Below, piece by piece: positions 1 through 11,098 of a DNA stretch of 64,000 nt (its first letter is position 1; each line of letters opens with the position of its first letter). Source of the DNA: Liquidambar formosana (Eukaryota > Streptophyta > Magnoliopsida > Saxifragales > Altingiaceae); NCBI GenBank assembly GCA_039720395.1, contig CM077831.1:4258003-4322002 (forward strand), written 5' to 3'. The notes beneath the pieces were generated by a model that was not told the DNA's origin, made no database searches, and saw only the letters and a program-made list of their open reading frames with translations. A program made the translations under genes and the position numbers.

Positions 1-146
1 ACGACCTACTTTATACGTCGTTAAAAAAAAGACCACCCAACGCCTTCTTGCGTGGAGAATTCCCCTTCTTTGTTACTACATTTTTTTCATGTCGTTAATA
101 CTCTAACGAGTTTTCCTCATCTACGACGTATTGTGCACGTCGTTAA
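1..146. repeat. Left subterminal repeats of CACTA-1
   Basis: Two palindromic units resembling the right-end array are visible (about 1-22 and 124-146, both ending CGTCGTT), plus a half unit near 90-97. In En/Spm such subterminal motifs bind the TNPA protein; that role is inferred here. Confidence 0.75.
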
Positions 147-2190
147 AAGAGCATCAAAACTTCGCCAAATTTTTAGCGGGTGTCTTGCCTCCCTTTACTG
201 AATTTTCCCCTTTCTTATTTTTTTTTTTGTGGGTGCTGTACTCCCATTTCCATACTTTTTCCCCTAAATTTCATTCTAAACTAGGGTAAGTCAAGATTCG
301 AAACCATTTTTGGCGTCCATTCCTCTCGACGAAGGCTTGGCCTCTCCTCCTCCAAGGTCCATTCAGAAGATGCGCCAACATGTCGACCTCTTTCTCCACA
401 TCCTTCGTCGATCTCCACAACAGCATTGATCGAGCTTCGGCTTTCGAGAGCTTGACGTCGTTGGCTTCGGTTCCTCTGCAACCCATTCTAAGCTAGGGCT
501 GGCTGATGCTTTACTCTTCCATCTCTCAACCTTCAATTGCTCAATCTTTCGGTATCTCATTTTGAATCTACGGTGCGTGACGGCTGGAAGAGTGAACTAT
601 TCGACGGTATGTCTGAAATTTCTTGAAATTTCCAGTAGATTTTTTCTAAGGTATTCGGTATCTTAACGTTACTAGGTCGGAAAGCTCTTTCTGTGTGTGT
701 GTGTGTTATATCTGTGTGTGCGTTCTTTAGAAGAAGGTACTTTGCTCCTCTGACTCGTATACCACTCTCGATTGATTTCTTTATTTTCTTTCAGGGGATT
801 CCTATTTAAAGTTGCAGACTTTGTTGAGTGAAATGGCTGAATTTTGGTGGTGATAGATCTGTCAGAGCATGGGGGCTCAGGATCTGTCTAATTTAATGGG
901 GAAAAGGGTATGTGCGTCTCATCTTCATCCTGGCAGAGTTGCTTAAAGAGGAACGAATTCCCCTCTCGATTGTTTATTGAAGTAAAAGAAACCTAGAAAT
1001 AGAAATAGAGAATTTTTTATTGAAGTAAAAGAAACCCAGCCATGTTCTGTTTACTCTCGATTGTTTCTCCTCTAATTCTTGATTGATTTTTGACATATAT
1101 ACTCCTGCCAAAATTACGACTTAGAAGTCTTGCAAGCAAAATCTGTAAAATTTTCTTTCCACTGTTGCTCCATCAGCCTTTAATCCTCTTCTAGTATCAC
1201 TTTGATCATTCTCTCTGTTTGCAATTCAATCCCCTTTGCTAGTGCAATTCCGGTTTGGATGCTGTGTCCGACGATTTGGGTCTGACTCATCCCCTTTGCC
1301 AGTATGGTTTTATTGTGTGTGTGTGCATCAGGAGATATATAAAATTAGGCCGCATTTGGGCCTCTCCTGGAAACTGAATGGGTCCATTACGTTTTGCAAA
1401 TAATTTGAGGCTACAAATCCATGATTGAAATGGGGCTATTTAGGAAAAATGGAGCCATAAAAAGTAACGGTATTGGATGTGGGTTTTGGTTTGAGTTTGC
1501 AATAGTGGTGGCTGTTTAGTGTAGTTTTTGTGTTGGTGTGGGCTATTCTTTCTCTATTGGATTGCATGCTTGTACAGAGGGACACTCAAAATTAAATAAT
1601 AATTTTCCTTTTCATGTGTGTAGTAGTGCAACACAGACAATGTGTTCTTGCCCTCCTAATAATTATTATTACTTCTATAACCTTTTAATTTGTAAAATAG
1701 TTACGATTAAAATTAACAATCTGGTTAGCAAGATTTTTGGTGACACCCAACTGTGTTGCAACCCATACACTATAGCTAGTAAACGAACTTTAGGGTGCTG
1801 AGTTGTAATGCATAGACAGCAATAAATCGTCGGGCTTCCCAAAATTTGGGTGACAAATTTTTTTTTAAAAAACTTGTTGATAGATACTATTTCTTGGAAG
1901 CACCTAAGCATCTAAGTGTGCATGAATGGATGAATGGTAATCAGCTTTATTAGCAGAGTAATGCAAGAAATGAACAGAATTCATCTAATAATGAGTGGCT
2001 CAGGACATGCATGTTAGAAATTTTTCTGCACAAATCACTTATAAACTAAGAAGTCACCTGAGGTAATAATATAAATTCTTATGCTTTCTTTGTTACTCTA
2101 CCCAACATATCTATTGTTTTTGTCATATTATTTGGCTTTTCCAAAATGACATGGCATGACATGAATTTCTCTCTTATGGACCTTTGGCAG
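147..2190 (+). other. Leader-like region of CACTA-1, no recognised gene
   Basis: A GC-richer stretch at about 250-607 without a convincing reading frame ends in a good splice donor (GACG|GTATGT at 607/608), so it may be an untranslated leader exon. Within 970-1036 a 20-odd-base segment (TTATTGAAGTAAAAGAAACC) occurs twice. TG-rich microsatellites lie near 693-722 and 1314-1326. I see nothing coding in the remainder. Confidence 0.4.
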
Positions 2191-2400
2191 GTGTTTCTCC
2201 TTTGTTTGTTGGCTGGGTGTAGCATCTGTTGGTTCAACACCGTATGCTTTGTTCTTTGTATTCGAAATTTCCTAGCTAATCGACCTCTTGCAATATCCCT
2301 CACGGTTAGCTTTAACAGCGCAAGTGCAGCACTATACACCCTTGCTGCAAATTCGATCAACCCATCATCGAGTAGCCAAGTAGTTGTACCTAGTAGGCTG
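2191..2400 (+). pseudogene. Captured exon of a nodulin-like / NFD4-type MFS transporter gene
   Basis: A good acceptor (TTTGGCAG) at 2190 precedes a frame encoding a hydrophobic segment with WFNTVCFVLCIRNF, NRPLAISLTVSF and AALYTLAANSI. This closely matches the first part of plant nodulin-like major facilitator proteins (NFD4 family), where WFNTVCFVLCIRNFPANRPLALSLTVSFNGVS-type text is highly conserved. Only one partial exon, about 65 residues, is present. The similarity fades after SINPSSSSQ and the frame stops at 2406, with no start codon or further exons. In intact family members this region forms transmembrane helices; no function is expected here. It lies in CACTA-1 about 330 bp upstream of the catalase exons, and the two genes are unrelated, so it looks like a transduplicated fragment. 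Confidence 0.75.
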
Positions 2401-2732
2401 GTATAGTTGACTGAAGGCACTACTCTGTACTCCTTTTTCTCTGCACTCAAACGAAGGGTTGGTTCTCATCTAGGTATGCTCTATCTAAATAGAATATGGA
2501 CTATAGATTTTACACTAAATTTTTTTTGATACTTTTAACTTTCTCATTTTCTACAATGGTTTATTTTTTATATTTTAATTCTTCTTCTTATTGTTATCTT
2601 TTGGCTTGCAGGTACTATTATTCTTGCGCCTCCGTTGCCATAAATCTAGACTTTTAGAAAATTTCTAAGTTATTTGTGTAGATACATCAAATTTTCTTCT
2701 TGGTCATGCTTTGTTTTTGTTACTTGATGCAG

Positions 2733-3996
2733 TACCGTCCATCAAGTGCCTATAATTCCCCATTCTTTACTACCAATTCTGGTGCTCCTGTTTGGAACAA
2801 TAACTCCGCACTTACTGTTGGATCAAGAGGTATAGATATACATGTGTGTGTATGCTTTTAAGTAGATATTATTTGGTGCTAGCTCAATAGCTCTTATGTA
2901 TAATTTCTTACGGCTTTCATGTTTATGTATTTTTACTGTCATTGTTTGAGATTTATTTATTTATTTCTTTTATTGTTTTGGTATATATTGACTATTGAAA
3001 TTTCTTTGATTATTCCAAGTCCCTTTTGTCATTTTGGGTTTTCTATTTTCCCTTATGATTTCATTTTTTTTTCTTTGTTGTTGTCACGGAATGGGTTATA
3101 ATGATGAGTTTTTTCAAATTTAACATGGAAGCTGTGCCCCGTAATAAGCCTTGGTTAATATACTCTCCAATGTGATATGGACTACATTTTAACCATTGCC
3201 TGTGTAGAAAATGATCATTATCTATATTTTCCACATGTTTACTTTAATTTTCATACATATATTGAAATCATAAATACGTCATATATATATTCATGTCCTT
3301 TATAGCTTGCACTCACATGTAATCATTATAAACATGCACACACCATTAACTTAGTTGCCATTCCAACAATTGCCAAATGTTCAAGAAGATCATAATTTAC
3401 CATCACCAGTCACCCCTACCACACAATGAAAAATTTTAAGATACCTCATGGGAGGACTATCTTTCTTTCTTATATCCTGTTAGACCATATCAATTACCTT
3501 TCAACTTGATGGCTTCTATGCGCTTATACACATGCCTTCTATTTTCAATCATTTACTGTAGCTGTCCTTGCTTAAATAAGGTGTACCGGTTCTTTATCTA
3601 TATATTCTAGTTTACAATAACGAATGGCCTCTCTGCTTATAATGAAAATTAGAATGCCCTTATAATTATATACTAAAATCTGAAATAAAGTAAGAGGTTG
3701 GGCCAAAAAATTTTGGCAGGTCCAATTCTTCTTGAGGATTATCATTTGGTGGAGAAGCTTGCTAATTTTGAAAGGGAGCGCATCCCCGAATGCGTTGTTC
3801 ATGCCAGAGGAGCTAGTGCAAAAGGTTTTTCAAGGTCACTCATAATATTTCTCACCTCACATGTGCTGATTTCCTTCGAGCCCCTGGAGTCCAGACCCCT
3901 GTAATTGTTAGGTTTTCCACCGTTATCCATGAACGTAGCAGCACTAAAACTATAAGGGATCCTCGAGGTTTTGTTGTGAAGTTCTACACAAGAGAG
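2733..3996 (+). pseudogene. Captured catalase gene fragment, two exons with the intervening intron
   Basis: Exon one (2733-2829, after acceptor ATGCAG) encodes [22 protein letters not shown] and ALTVGSRG. It ends at donor GAG|GTATAG, and exon two starts at 3720 after GGCAG with [21 protein letters not shown] and [12 protein letters not shown]. The split glycine codon joins exactly. This is the N-terminal part of plant catalase; the heme-side histidine lies in the [11 protein letters not shown] segment and is present. A one-base loss near 3827 (GFFEVT is now GFSRSL) shifts the frame, after which [20 protein letters not shown] and [13 protein letters not shown] follow up to donor GAG|GTACTT at 3996. 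The start codon and the remaining three quarters of the protein are absent. Intron retention shows capture at the DNA level rather than from cDNA. The fragment is inside CACTA-1 and in transposase orientation, so a chimeric transcript is possible. Confidence 0.92.
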
Positions 3997-6970
3997 GTAC
4001 TTAAACTGGTTTAATAATTAAGCTTTGTTCAAGGAATTGTTTATGTTTTTCCCTTTCCATTATAAATTATTGAAAAGGGCTTCATTTTTTCTCTCCCCCC
4101 AATCCTCATCCTTAAATTTTAACAATGAGCCCTGGAATGTCAATTTAATCAGTTGCAACTTTAATGTTAAGAATAAAGGTTCTGTATCTAGAAATGAAGT
4201 CGTATACTCATATGGTCAGGTTAATTCCTACTATTGGAGGTTTTTGTCTGGGCACTTAGATGGTGGTTCTACCTTCTTATGTTTTTTATTATCACTAAAT
4301 CATGTAATTACTAATGTTTGTCAAGTATTTCCTTTGAATTGTCCAATTTTCGGGTTTATGCTTTCTTATTGGGTATTAGTCTACTAGAACTGTAGGTCTG
4401 CAAAAATTTCAGATTTTTGGGTATTAAGCTATCTGACTCATTCTAAATTTGTCAAAATTTCAGTTTTTTTTTTTTTTTTTTTTGGGTTGGTCACCAATCC
4501 AATACGTAATTGAACAAACTAGTGTCATTTTATGGAATCATGATATTTTTTGGTGTCATTATTTTCTGGGTAATTTTAACATAAAGCTAAAGGCTTAAAA
4601 AGGCATCTTATCCAAAAAATCTTAATTTCAAGCCTTATCCTGGCCATCTTTTTCCCATCCCATAAAACAATTTCTAAATCACTACAAACCTGTCCAACTT
4701 CACTTCCCTTTTTTTTTTTTTTACCTCTCATGAAGAGACACATATAGCTCCATTGGTCTAAGAAATGTGATTTTTTGTGTTGGCAGGGGTAAATCCTAGT
4801 CTTTAACTAGTGGAAATGGCCTTTACCCAATGAAGTAGATGCATCATTATATGGGATGGTAAAATGATTGGATGTTGCTCCCCTTGTTTTCAGACCCAGT
4901 AAGCGATTGGATTCTTTCAAGGTATAAGCAATTAAGTTCTCTTTTTCCTTCCACAATTATGGTTTTACTTGCCAATTTAGTGAAATTTTGATGACCCATT
5001 TGTCAAAATTGCTTGACTATGCTTTATTATATGCCAATTAGTGGCCTGTATTGTTGCAAATTAATTAGACTCAACTATTTTAAAGATACCAGATCGATAT
5101 TAAATGGTTTTAAAAGAGATGTTTGGATTTCAGCTTTGCAATTGTTGGGTGACTAGGAGATTTGTAATGTGTGTGCCTGGGTGTTTGGGATCGAGATTGA
5201 AGGCTACTCCTGTTGTGTAGCTCATTAGTCCAATTGTGTAGCTCATTAGCCCAAGTAGGCTTTTGCAATTGTTGGGACCAAAAAATAAAAATAGATGGAG
5301 GACTAAGCGCCAACTATTTTGCATAAAATCAGTTGGTCTTGGGAGAGGGATTTTTAAATCTTTAAAAGATAGTGCAATATTCAAGCACCATGGTTCGAAT
5401 TGTCGTATCCCGAAGACTTGAACCCATGACTTTGTTCTGATATCAATTGCAAGATCGAGTGTTTACTATCTTATCGAAAATCAATTGGCGTCAAGAAGAT
5501 GCATCCTCAAATCTTTAAAGGATAGCATAATAACTAAGCACCACGTTTTGAATATTTGTAACTAGCATATATAATGGTGATCCTAGTCTTGCAAATCCTG
5601 TCAGTCTAGACTACCAATAGACAATGATGATAGTTGAAAAAAAAAGGGGGTGGGGGGTGGATCTGGTCTTGCAAATCCTGTGAGTCTAGATTAACAATAG
5701 TGATGATAGTTGAAAAAAAAAAAAAAGGGAAGGGGGAAAAGAAAAGTAAAAAAAGAACAATATTATCCATAGAAAAATACACAGTAATATCTTATGATTT
5801 CAAAGAACTGTTGAGAAATTTTACAAACCAGATTAGGCTAGATTCATATTCTTGTGCTATCTTATTCAACTAAAAACTAACTTAAAATTAGTTTATTATT
5901 TTCTGCTTTTATAAATGAAATTAAACTATTTTAGAGAACCGTACCTATTAGTTTACCAAACGTGTTGTGTGTGTGTGTGTGTGTGTATCTTTGGTATATC
6001 ATGTTATAATTCTATTATAAATAAGACCATATTAGACATATCAATTTTAAGATGGGGAAAGGGTCGAACCATTTAGAGCAACATGCACCCTCTAAATTTT
6101 CAAGCATTTCATGGGGTGCCAAATAGGGAAAAGGCAAAATAGCCAGTTGGTTTAAAGATTTGTTAGATGTCTGTCTGGGGTGTTTTTTTTTTTTTTTTTG
6201 GAAAGTGCCTGCCCATCAACACGACAGTAAACATTAAGGGGGTTTTCTCTAAACCCCTAAAGATTTTCAAGCATTTCATGGGGTGCCAAATATGGAAATT
6301 TGACTCCAATTAGCGTTTGTAGTTTGACTTGAATATCTATTGACTGTTGGAAATATTTATATAAACACTTGGTGTTGTCAAAAGGTGATTCTTTGTTTTT
6401 GGACTAGTTCCTGCTAATTTTCTGACCCTTTTGATTTCCTACATTGCTCATAATTAAAAATTGAATCTTTATGACCCATTTGATTGGATGGTTTATATTC
6501 AAAGTATTTATTGTATATGGGGTTTGTATGGGAATTATACATGGACAGGGTGTCCAACTTTACTTTTAGATTGACTGGTCTAGTGGTGGAAATGTTGGAG
6601 GAGCTTCACATTATGAAAATTGGCTTTCTTAGCTTCTTAGTTTTGCAAACAGTGACCCAACTTGAGTGGATGGTGAAGTATTTTTTTGTCAAAAGTTTTG
6701 TGTTTGCATTTTTGACATAAATGGGTTTTCCTCTTTGGATTTTTGGAGAATTATGAATGCCTATTTCATAGATTTTGTTGCTTATGCTTTACTTTTGTTT
6801 TCATGGACACCCGATATAATTGTCTATTTAAACCCGTGGTGTTTGCATTTAATACAAAACATTCATGTTCAAAATTTGTCAAGCATGGTTATTCACTAAT
6901 GATTGGTTTGTGTGGATGCTGGGTTGACGTAGGAAGTAGCTAGCTAGTGGGCCACTAGTGACTAGTCACA
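3997..6970 (+). other. CACTA-1 spacer between captured exons and transposase, no gene recognised
   Basis: The first part may be the following catalase intron. Local duplications are visible: a TCTTGCAAATCCTGT block at 5590 and 5668, each followed by GATGATAGTTGAAAA; an ATTTTCAAGCATTTCATGGG block at 6096 and 6256; and AAGCACCA-containing blocks at 5373 and 5535. A (GT)n tract is at 5964-5987, and homopolymer T tracts are at 4463, 4711 and 6182. No coding signal was recognised. Immediately before the transposase ATG (6940-6970) are overlapping CTAGTG / CACTAG inverted repeats. Confidence 0.4.
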
Positions 6971-9900
6971 ATGGATAAAGAATGGGTGCATCTTCCAAGG
7001 TTTTATTTATTTTTCTTTTTATTTTGTACTTGAAAAAGTATACATATATTATATACTAATTTGATCAGTTTAGTGAAATGTTGACTTTAAATTTGTAGAA
7101 CGTCGATAGAGTATAAAGTTGGAGCACGGAAGTTTGCTGATATGGCTCAAGAGAATGCAGGGAATCCAAAAAAGATTGTATGCCCTTGTGAGCGATGTAA
7201 AAACCTACGTCGCCAACATTATGACATGGTGTTCGAGCACTTGGTCATACATGGGTTTCATTCTACATACACTACTTGGGTCCTTCATGGGGAATGTCCA
7301 AGTACATCTTTACCACATGAAGATGTTGATGATGTTGAAATGCCAGATACATATAGGATGTATAAAGATGTTTGGATGCAAGATGAGGATGCCTTAAAGA
7401 CTACACATGAGGGCAGCGAGTCGGAGTTCACACATGTGTTGGAAGATGCTGAAACCCCTTTGTACCCAGGTTGTACAAAGTATACAAGGTTGTCAGCAAC
7501 TGTAGTGTTATACAAGCACAAAGCTATAAATGGTCTATCTGATAAGAGTTTTAACGAACTTCTTGAGATCATTCGTGACATGCTTCCTCAAGATAATACA
7601 CTTCCTGATTCTTTATATTCAACAAAAAAATTACTTAAGGCATTTGATCTGGCGTATGAAAAGATACATGCCTGCGTGAATGATTGTTGTTTATTTAGAA
7701 AGGATAACGAGCTTATGGAAACATGTTTGAAATGTAGTTCTTCGCGATGGAAGACAAACCTACGCACTAAGAAGATTCAGAAAGGAGTTCCTGCGAAAGT
7801 GTTGCGTTATTTCCCAATCATTCCAAGACTTAGGAGGATGTTTATGTCCTCTGAAAAGGCAGAGCAATTAACTTGGCATTATACTCACAAAAGTCTAGAT
7901 GGTAAGATGCTCCGGTTGATTCATTGGCATGGGATACAATCGATCAAGAATGGCCTTGTTTCGCATCAGATTCGCGAAATATCAGGCTTGGTCTTGCAGC
8001 GGATGGGTTTAATCCCTTTGCAGATCTTAGCTCTAGATATAGTTGCTGGCCAGTTATCTTGGTTACTTATAACCTCCCCCCATGGCTACGTATGGTGAAG
8101 GAAAACCTTATGTTGACATTACTAATTCCCGGGCCAAAGCAACCAGGGAATGACATTGATGTTTATTTGGAGCCCCTTATAGATGATTTGAAAGAGCTAT
8201 GGAATAATGGGGTAGAGGTTTATGATGCATTTAGTAAATCCATTTTCAATCTGAAGGCTATTCTGATGTGGACAATGAATGATTTTCCAGCTTATGGAAA
8301 CTTAGCTGGATGTGCCACAAAGGGGAAACTAGCTTGTCCAGTGTGTAGTAACAACACATCTTCAAAATGGTTGAAATGGAGTTGTAAGCATGTATACCAG
8401 GACCATAGGCGATTTATTGCACCTAATCATCCGTTCCGGAAGAAAAAAAGTTGGTTTGATGGAAATCATGAATTTCGAGGGAAGCCTAAACGGTTATCTG
8501 GTTTAGAAGTTTTAAGTGCGGTAAAAGATATTCAAAATGATTGGGGAAAGAAGAAGAAAGATGTTGAAATTGAGTTTGGAAAGCCGAAAAAGACCAAAAA
8601 GAAGAGAAAGAAGGTACAAAAGAAACAAAAAGATACCAGCCAACCATGGAAGAAGAAGTCCATATTTTTTGACTTACCATATTGGGATGTAAGTTATTTT
8701 TCTGGATTAAATGTATTTCTTTCCCTTTTTTTTTAGTAGATCTAATAAGTGTTATTTTTAAATGTAACATATCTTTTTTATTGATGTTCTAGGCATTACT
8801 TTTGCGTCATAACTTGGACGTGATGCACATTGAGAAGAACATTTGTGAGAGCATTGTTGGTACACTTTTTCATGTGAAGAAAAAATCAAAGGATGGGCTT
8901 AATTCACATAGAGATTTAGAAGAAATGTCCATTAGGCGTGAATTGCATGCAGAGCCTAAAGGAAATAATAAATATTACTTACCACTTGCACCACATATGC
9001 TGTCAAAGATAGAAAAGAAAATTTTTTGTTATAGGCTATGGTCTTTAAAGTTACCTGATGGTTATAGCTCTAATATCGGGAATTGCATTTTATTAGAAGA
9101 GTGCAAGATACTAGGCCTCAAGTCCCATGATTGTCACGTTCTAATGTAGCAATTGTTACCAGTAGCATTGAGAGGACTTTTGCCTAAGGGACCAAGGAAT
9201 GCAATATTCCGATTATGTGCATTTTTCAATGAAATTTGTCAAAGAGTTATTGATAGGAACAGATTGGAATCACTTGAAGATGAAGTTGCTGAAACTTTGT
9301 GCATGTTTGAAAGGTTCTTTCCTCCGTCTTTCTTTGACATTATGGTTCACTTGTCTATCCACTTGGGACAAGAAGCTCGTTTCTGTGGACCAGTACAATA
9401 TCGATGGATGTACCCATTCGAGAGGTGGTCTACTAACTTCTTAATTTCGTATTTATATTTTTATTGATGTTTATGTTAGCCTATTTTGTTAACACTTAAA
9501 CAATTAACATTAGTATTTTCATGTCATTTCATGTGTTATGATTTAGATTTATGAAGGTACTCAAGGGATATGTTAGGAATCGTGCACGACCTGAAGGATG
9601 CATTGCAGAATGTTATCTAGCTGAAGAGTGCATGCGGTTTTGTAGTGGATATATGAAACAAGTAGCTGAAATAGGCACTCATCATAATCGTAATGAAGAT
9701 TTTGAGAATGAAACAATACTAGAAGGCCATCCAATTTCTAAGGGGCATGAGATAGTCATGAATGATGATATGTTACAAAGGGCTCATCTTTACGTATTGC
9801 GAAATAGTGCAGAAGTTGAACCATATATAGAGTAAGCATAACAAAAATATTATTTTTTGTTAGATTGTAATTATAGACATTGTACAATTGTCTTACTTTT

Positions 9901-10653
9901 TTTTCTTTTCAATTTCAATATATTAGAATGCATTTGGAGGAGCTGAAACGCTTGAACAAGAATCTATCAAAGAATGAATCCCTTGCATAGAAGATACATA
10001 CTGAAACTTTTTGTCACTGGTTAGCAACAAAGGTCGAGATGGCTGGAAGTGATGTGTCGAATACATTGGAGTGGCTTTCACGTGGGCCTAGAAAGCATGT
10101 AATGTCATATTCGCGATATATTATCAATGGCCATCGATTTCACACAAGTGATGTTGAGAAGTCTACACAAAACAGTGGTGTTTCACTTGAGGCAGAAACT
10201 ATTTGTCGATCCAGTGCAAGAGACACTACACAAGTTGTTGAAAAAATATGTTACTATGGAATTATAAGGGACATTATTTTGTTAGACTATTACAAATTTC
10301 GTGTCCCTATTTTCAAATGTGATTGGGCCAACATTGGAAATGGTGTCAAATTTGAAGATGGATTGTTGATGGTTAAAATCCTCAAAGGACAATGTCAATT
10401 TGAAAGAGATCCATTCATTCTAGCATCACAGGCAAAGCAAGTGTTTTATTCTGTGGATAATGATTCATCGAATTGGTATGTTGTATTAAAAGCACCACCA
10501 AGAGGTTTTCATGAGTTGGAGGTATATGATGAGAAGGCTTATGTGCCATCCACACCAGTAAATGTATTGGGACAAGACCTGCAAAATGATGATGAAGATG
10601 AACACTATGTAAGGAGGGATTGTGAGGGCATAGAAGAGGAAGGTGTTGAATAA
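6971..10653 (+). pseudogene. TNP2-type CACTA transposase (TNPD-like), decayed
   Basis: The model has five exons: 6971-6999, 7099-8688, 8793-9425, 9547-9831 and 9927-10653, all with GT-AG borders. The first codes MDKEWVHLP. Exon two completes the transposase-associated domain (CPCERCKN, then HLVIHGF..YTTWVLHGE). The TNP2 catalytic domain follows with AEQLTWHYTHKSLDGKM, RLGLAADGFNPF, IPGPKQPGNDIDVYLEPL and WTMNDFPAYGNLAG..KLACPVC. Exon three (HNLDVMHIEKNICES to QEARFCGPVQYRWMYPFER) matches DUF4218, and exon five has DUF4216 (FERDPFILASQAKQVFY). The start is the ATG at 6971 because it begins the conserved MDKxW motif. It is broken by a frameshift near 7905, a TAG at 9147-9149 where the family has Q, and a TAG at 9988-9990. 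The enzyme would cut and join the transposon ends; this copy should not encode it in full. Confidence 0.93.
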
Positions 10654-10677
10654 GTTGATGATGAAGATAAATGAATA

Positions 10678-10850
10678 TTTTTGTTGGTTGTAGCATGGTA
10701 GTTTCTTGTTTCATATATTTTGACATTCCATTAAGATTTCAAAACAGGGTTTGGAATTCTAAGTAATGTTTGTTGGTTGTAGCATGGTATTTTGACACTA
10801 TGTAAGTAATGTTTGTTGGTTGTAGCATGGTAGTTTTTTGTTTCATTAAG
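10678..10850 (+). repeat. Direct repeats in the 3' flank of the transposase gene
   Basis: The block TTGTTGGTTGTAGCATGGTA occurs three times (about 10681, 10770 and 10813), with TTTTTTGTTTCAT-like continuations. Two copies are preceded by AAGTAATGTT. This looks like local tandem duplication in untranslated sequence. Confidence 0.8.
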
Positions 10851-11098
10851 ATTTCTCATTATGTAATGTTTCTTTAATTGTCTATCTTTAATGTTTATGG
10901 TTGTTGCTGCATTCACCAAAATTAAGATAATTTAGTTTTGGAAAACTTCTATAAAAGTTAATGGATAGAAGATTCAAATATTTAGTGCTCTTTTATGTAA
11001 TGATTTGGTTAATGTTTTTATCGCATATCTACAACTCTAATTATGTTTTTCTTTTTCTTTTTATTTTTTTTTTGTCAATTTCAGGTAGCTAGAGCAAG

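Noticed and set aside
281..560. Overlapping minus-strand frames of 65-71 residues
   Set aside because: They arise in a GC-richer leader-like stretch, overlap in several registers and resemble no family.
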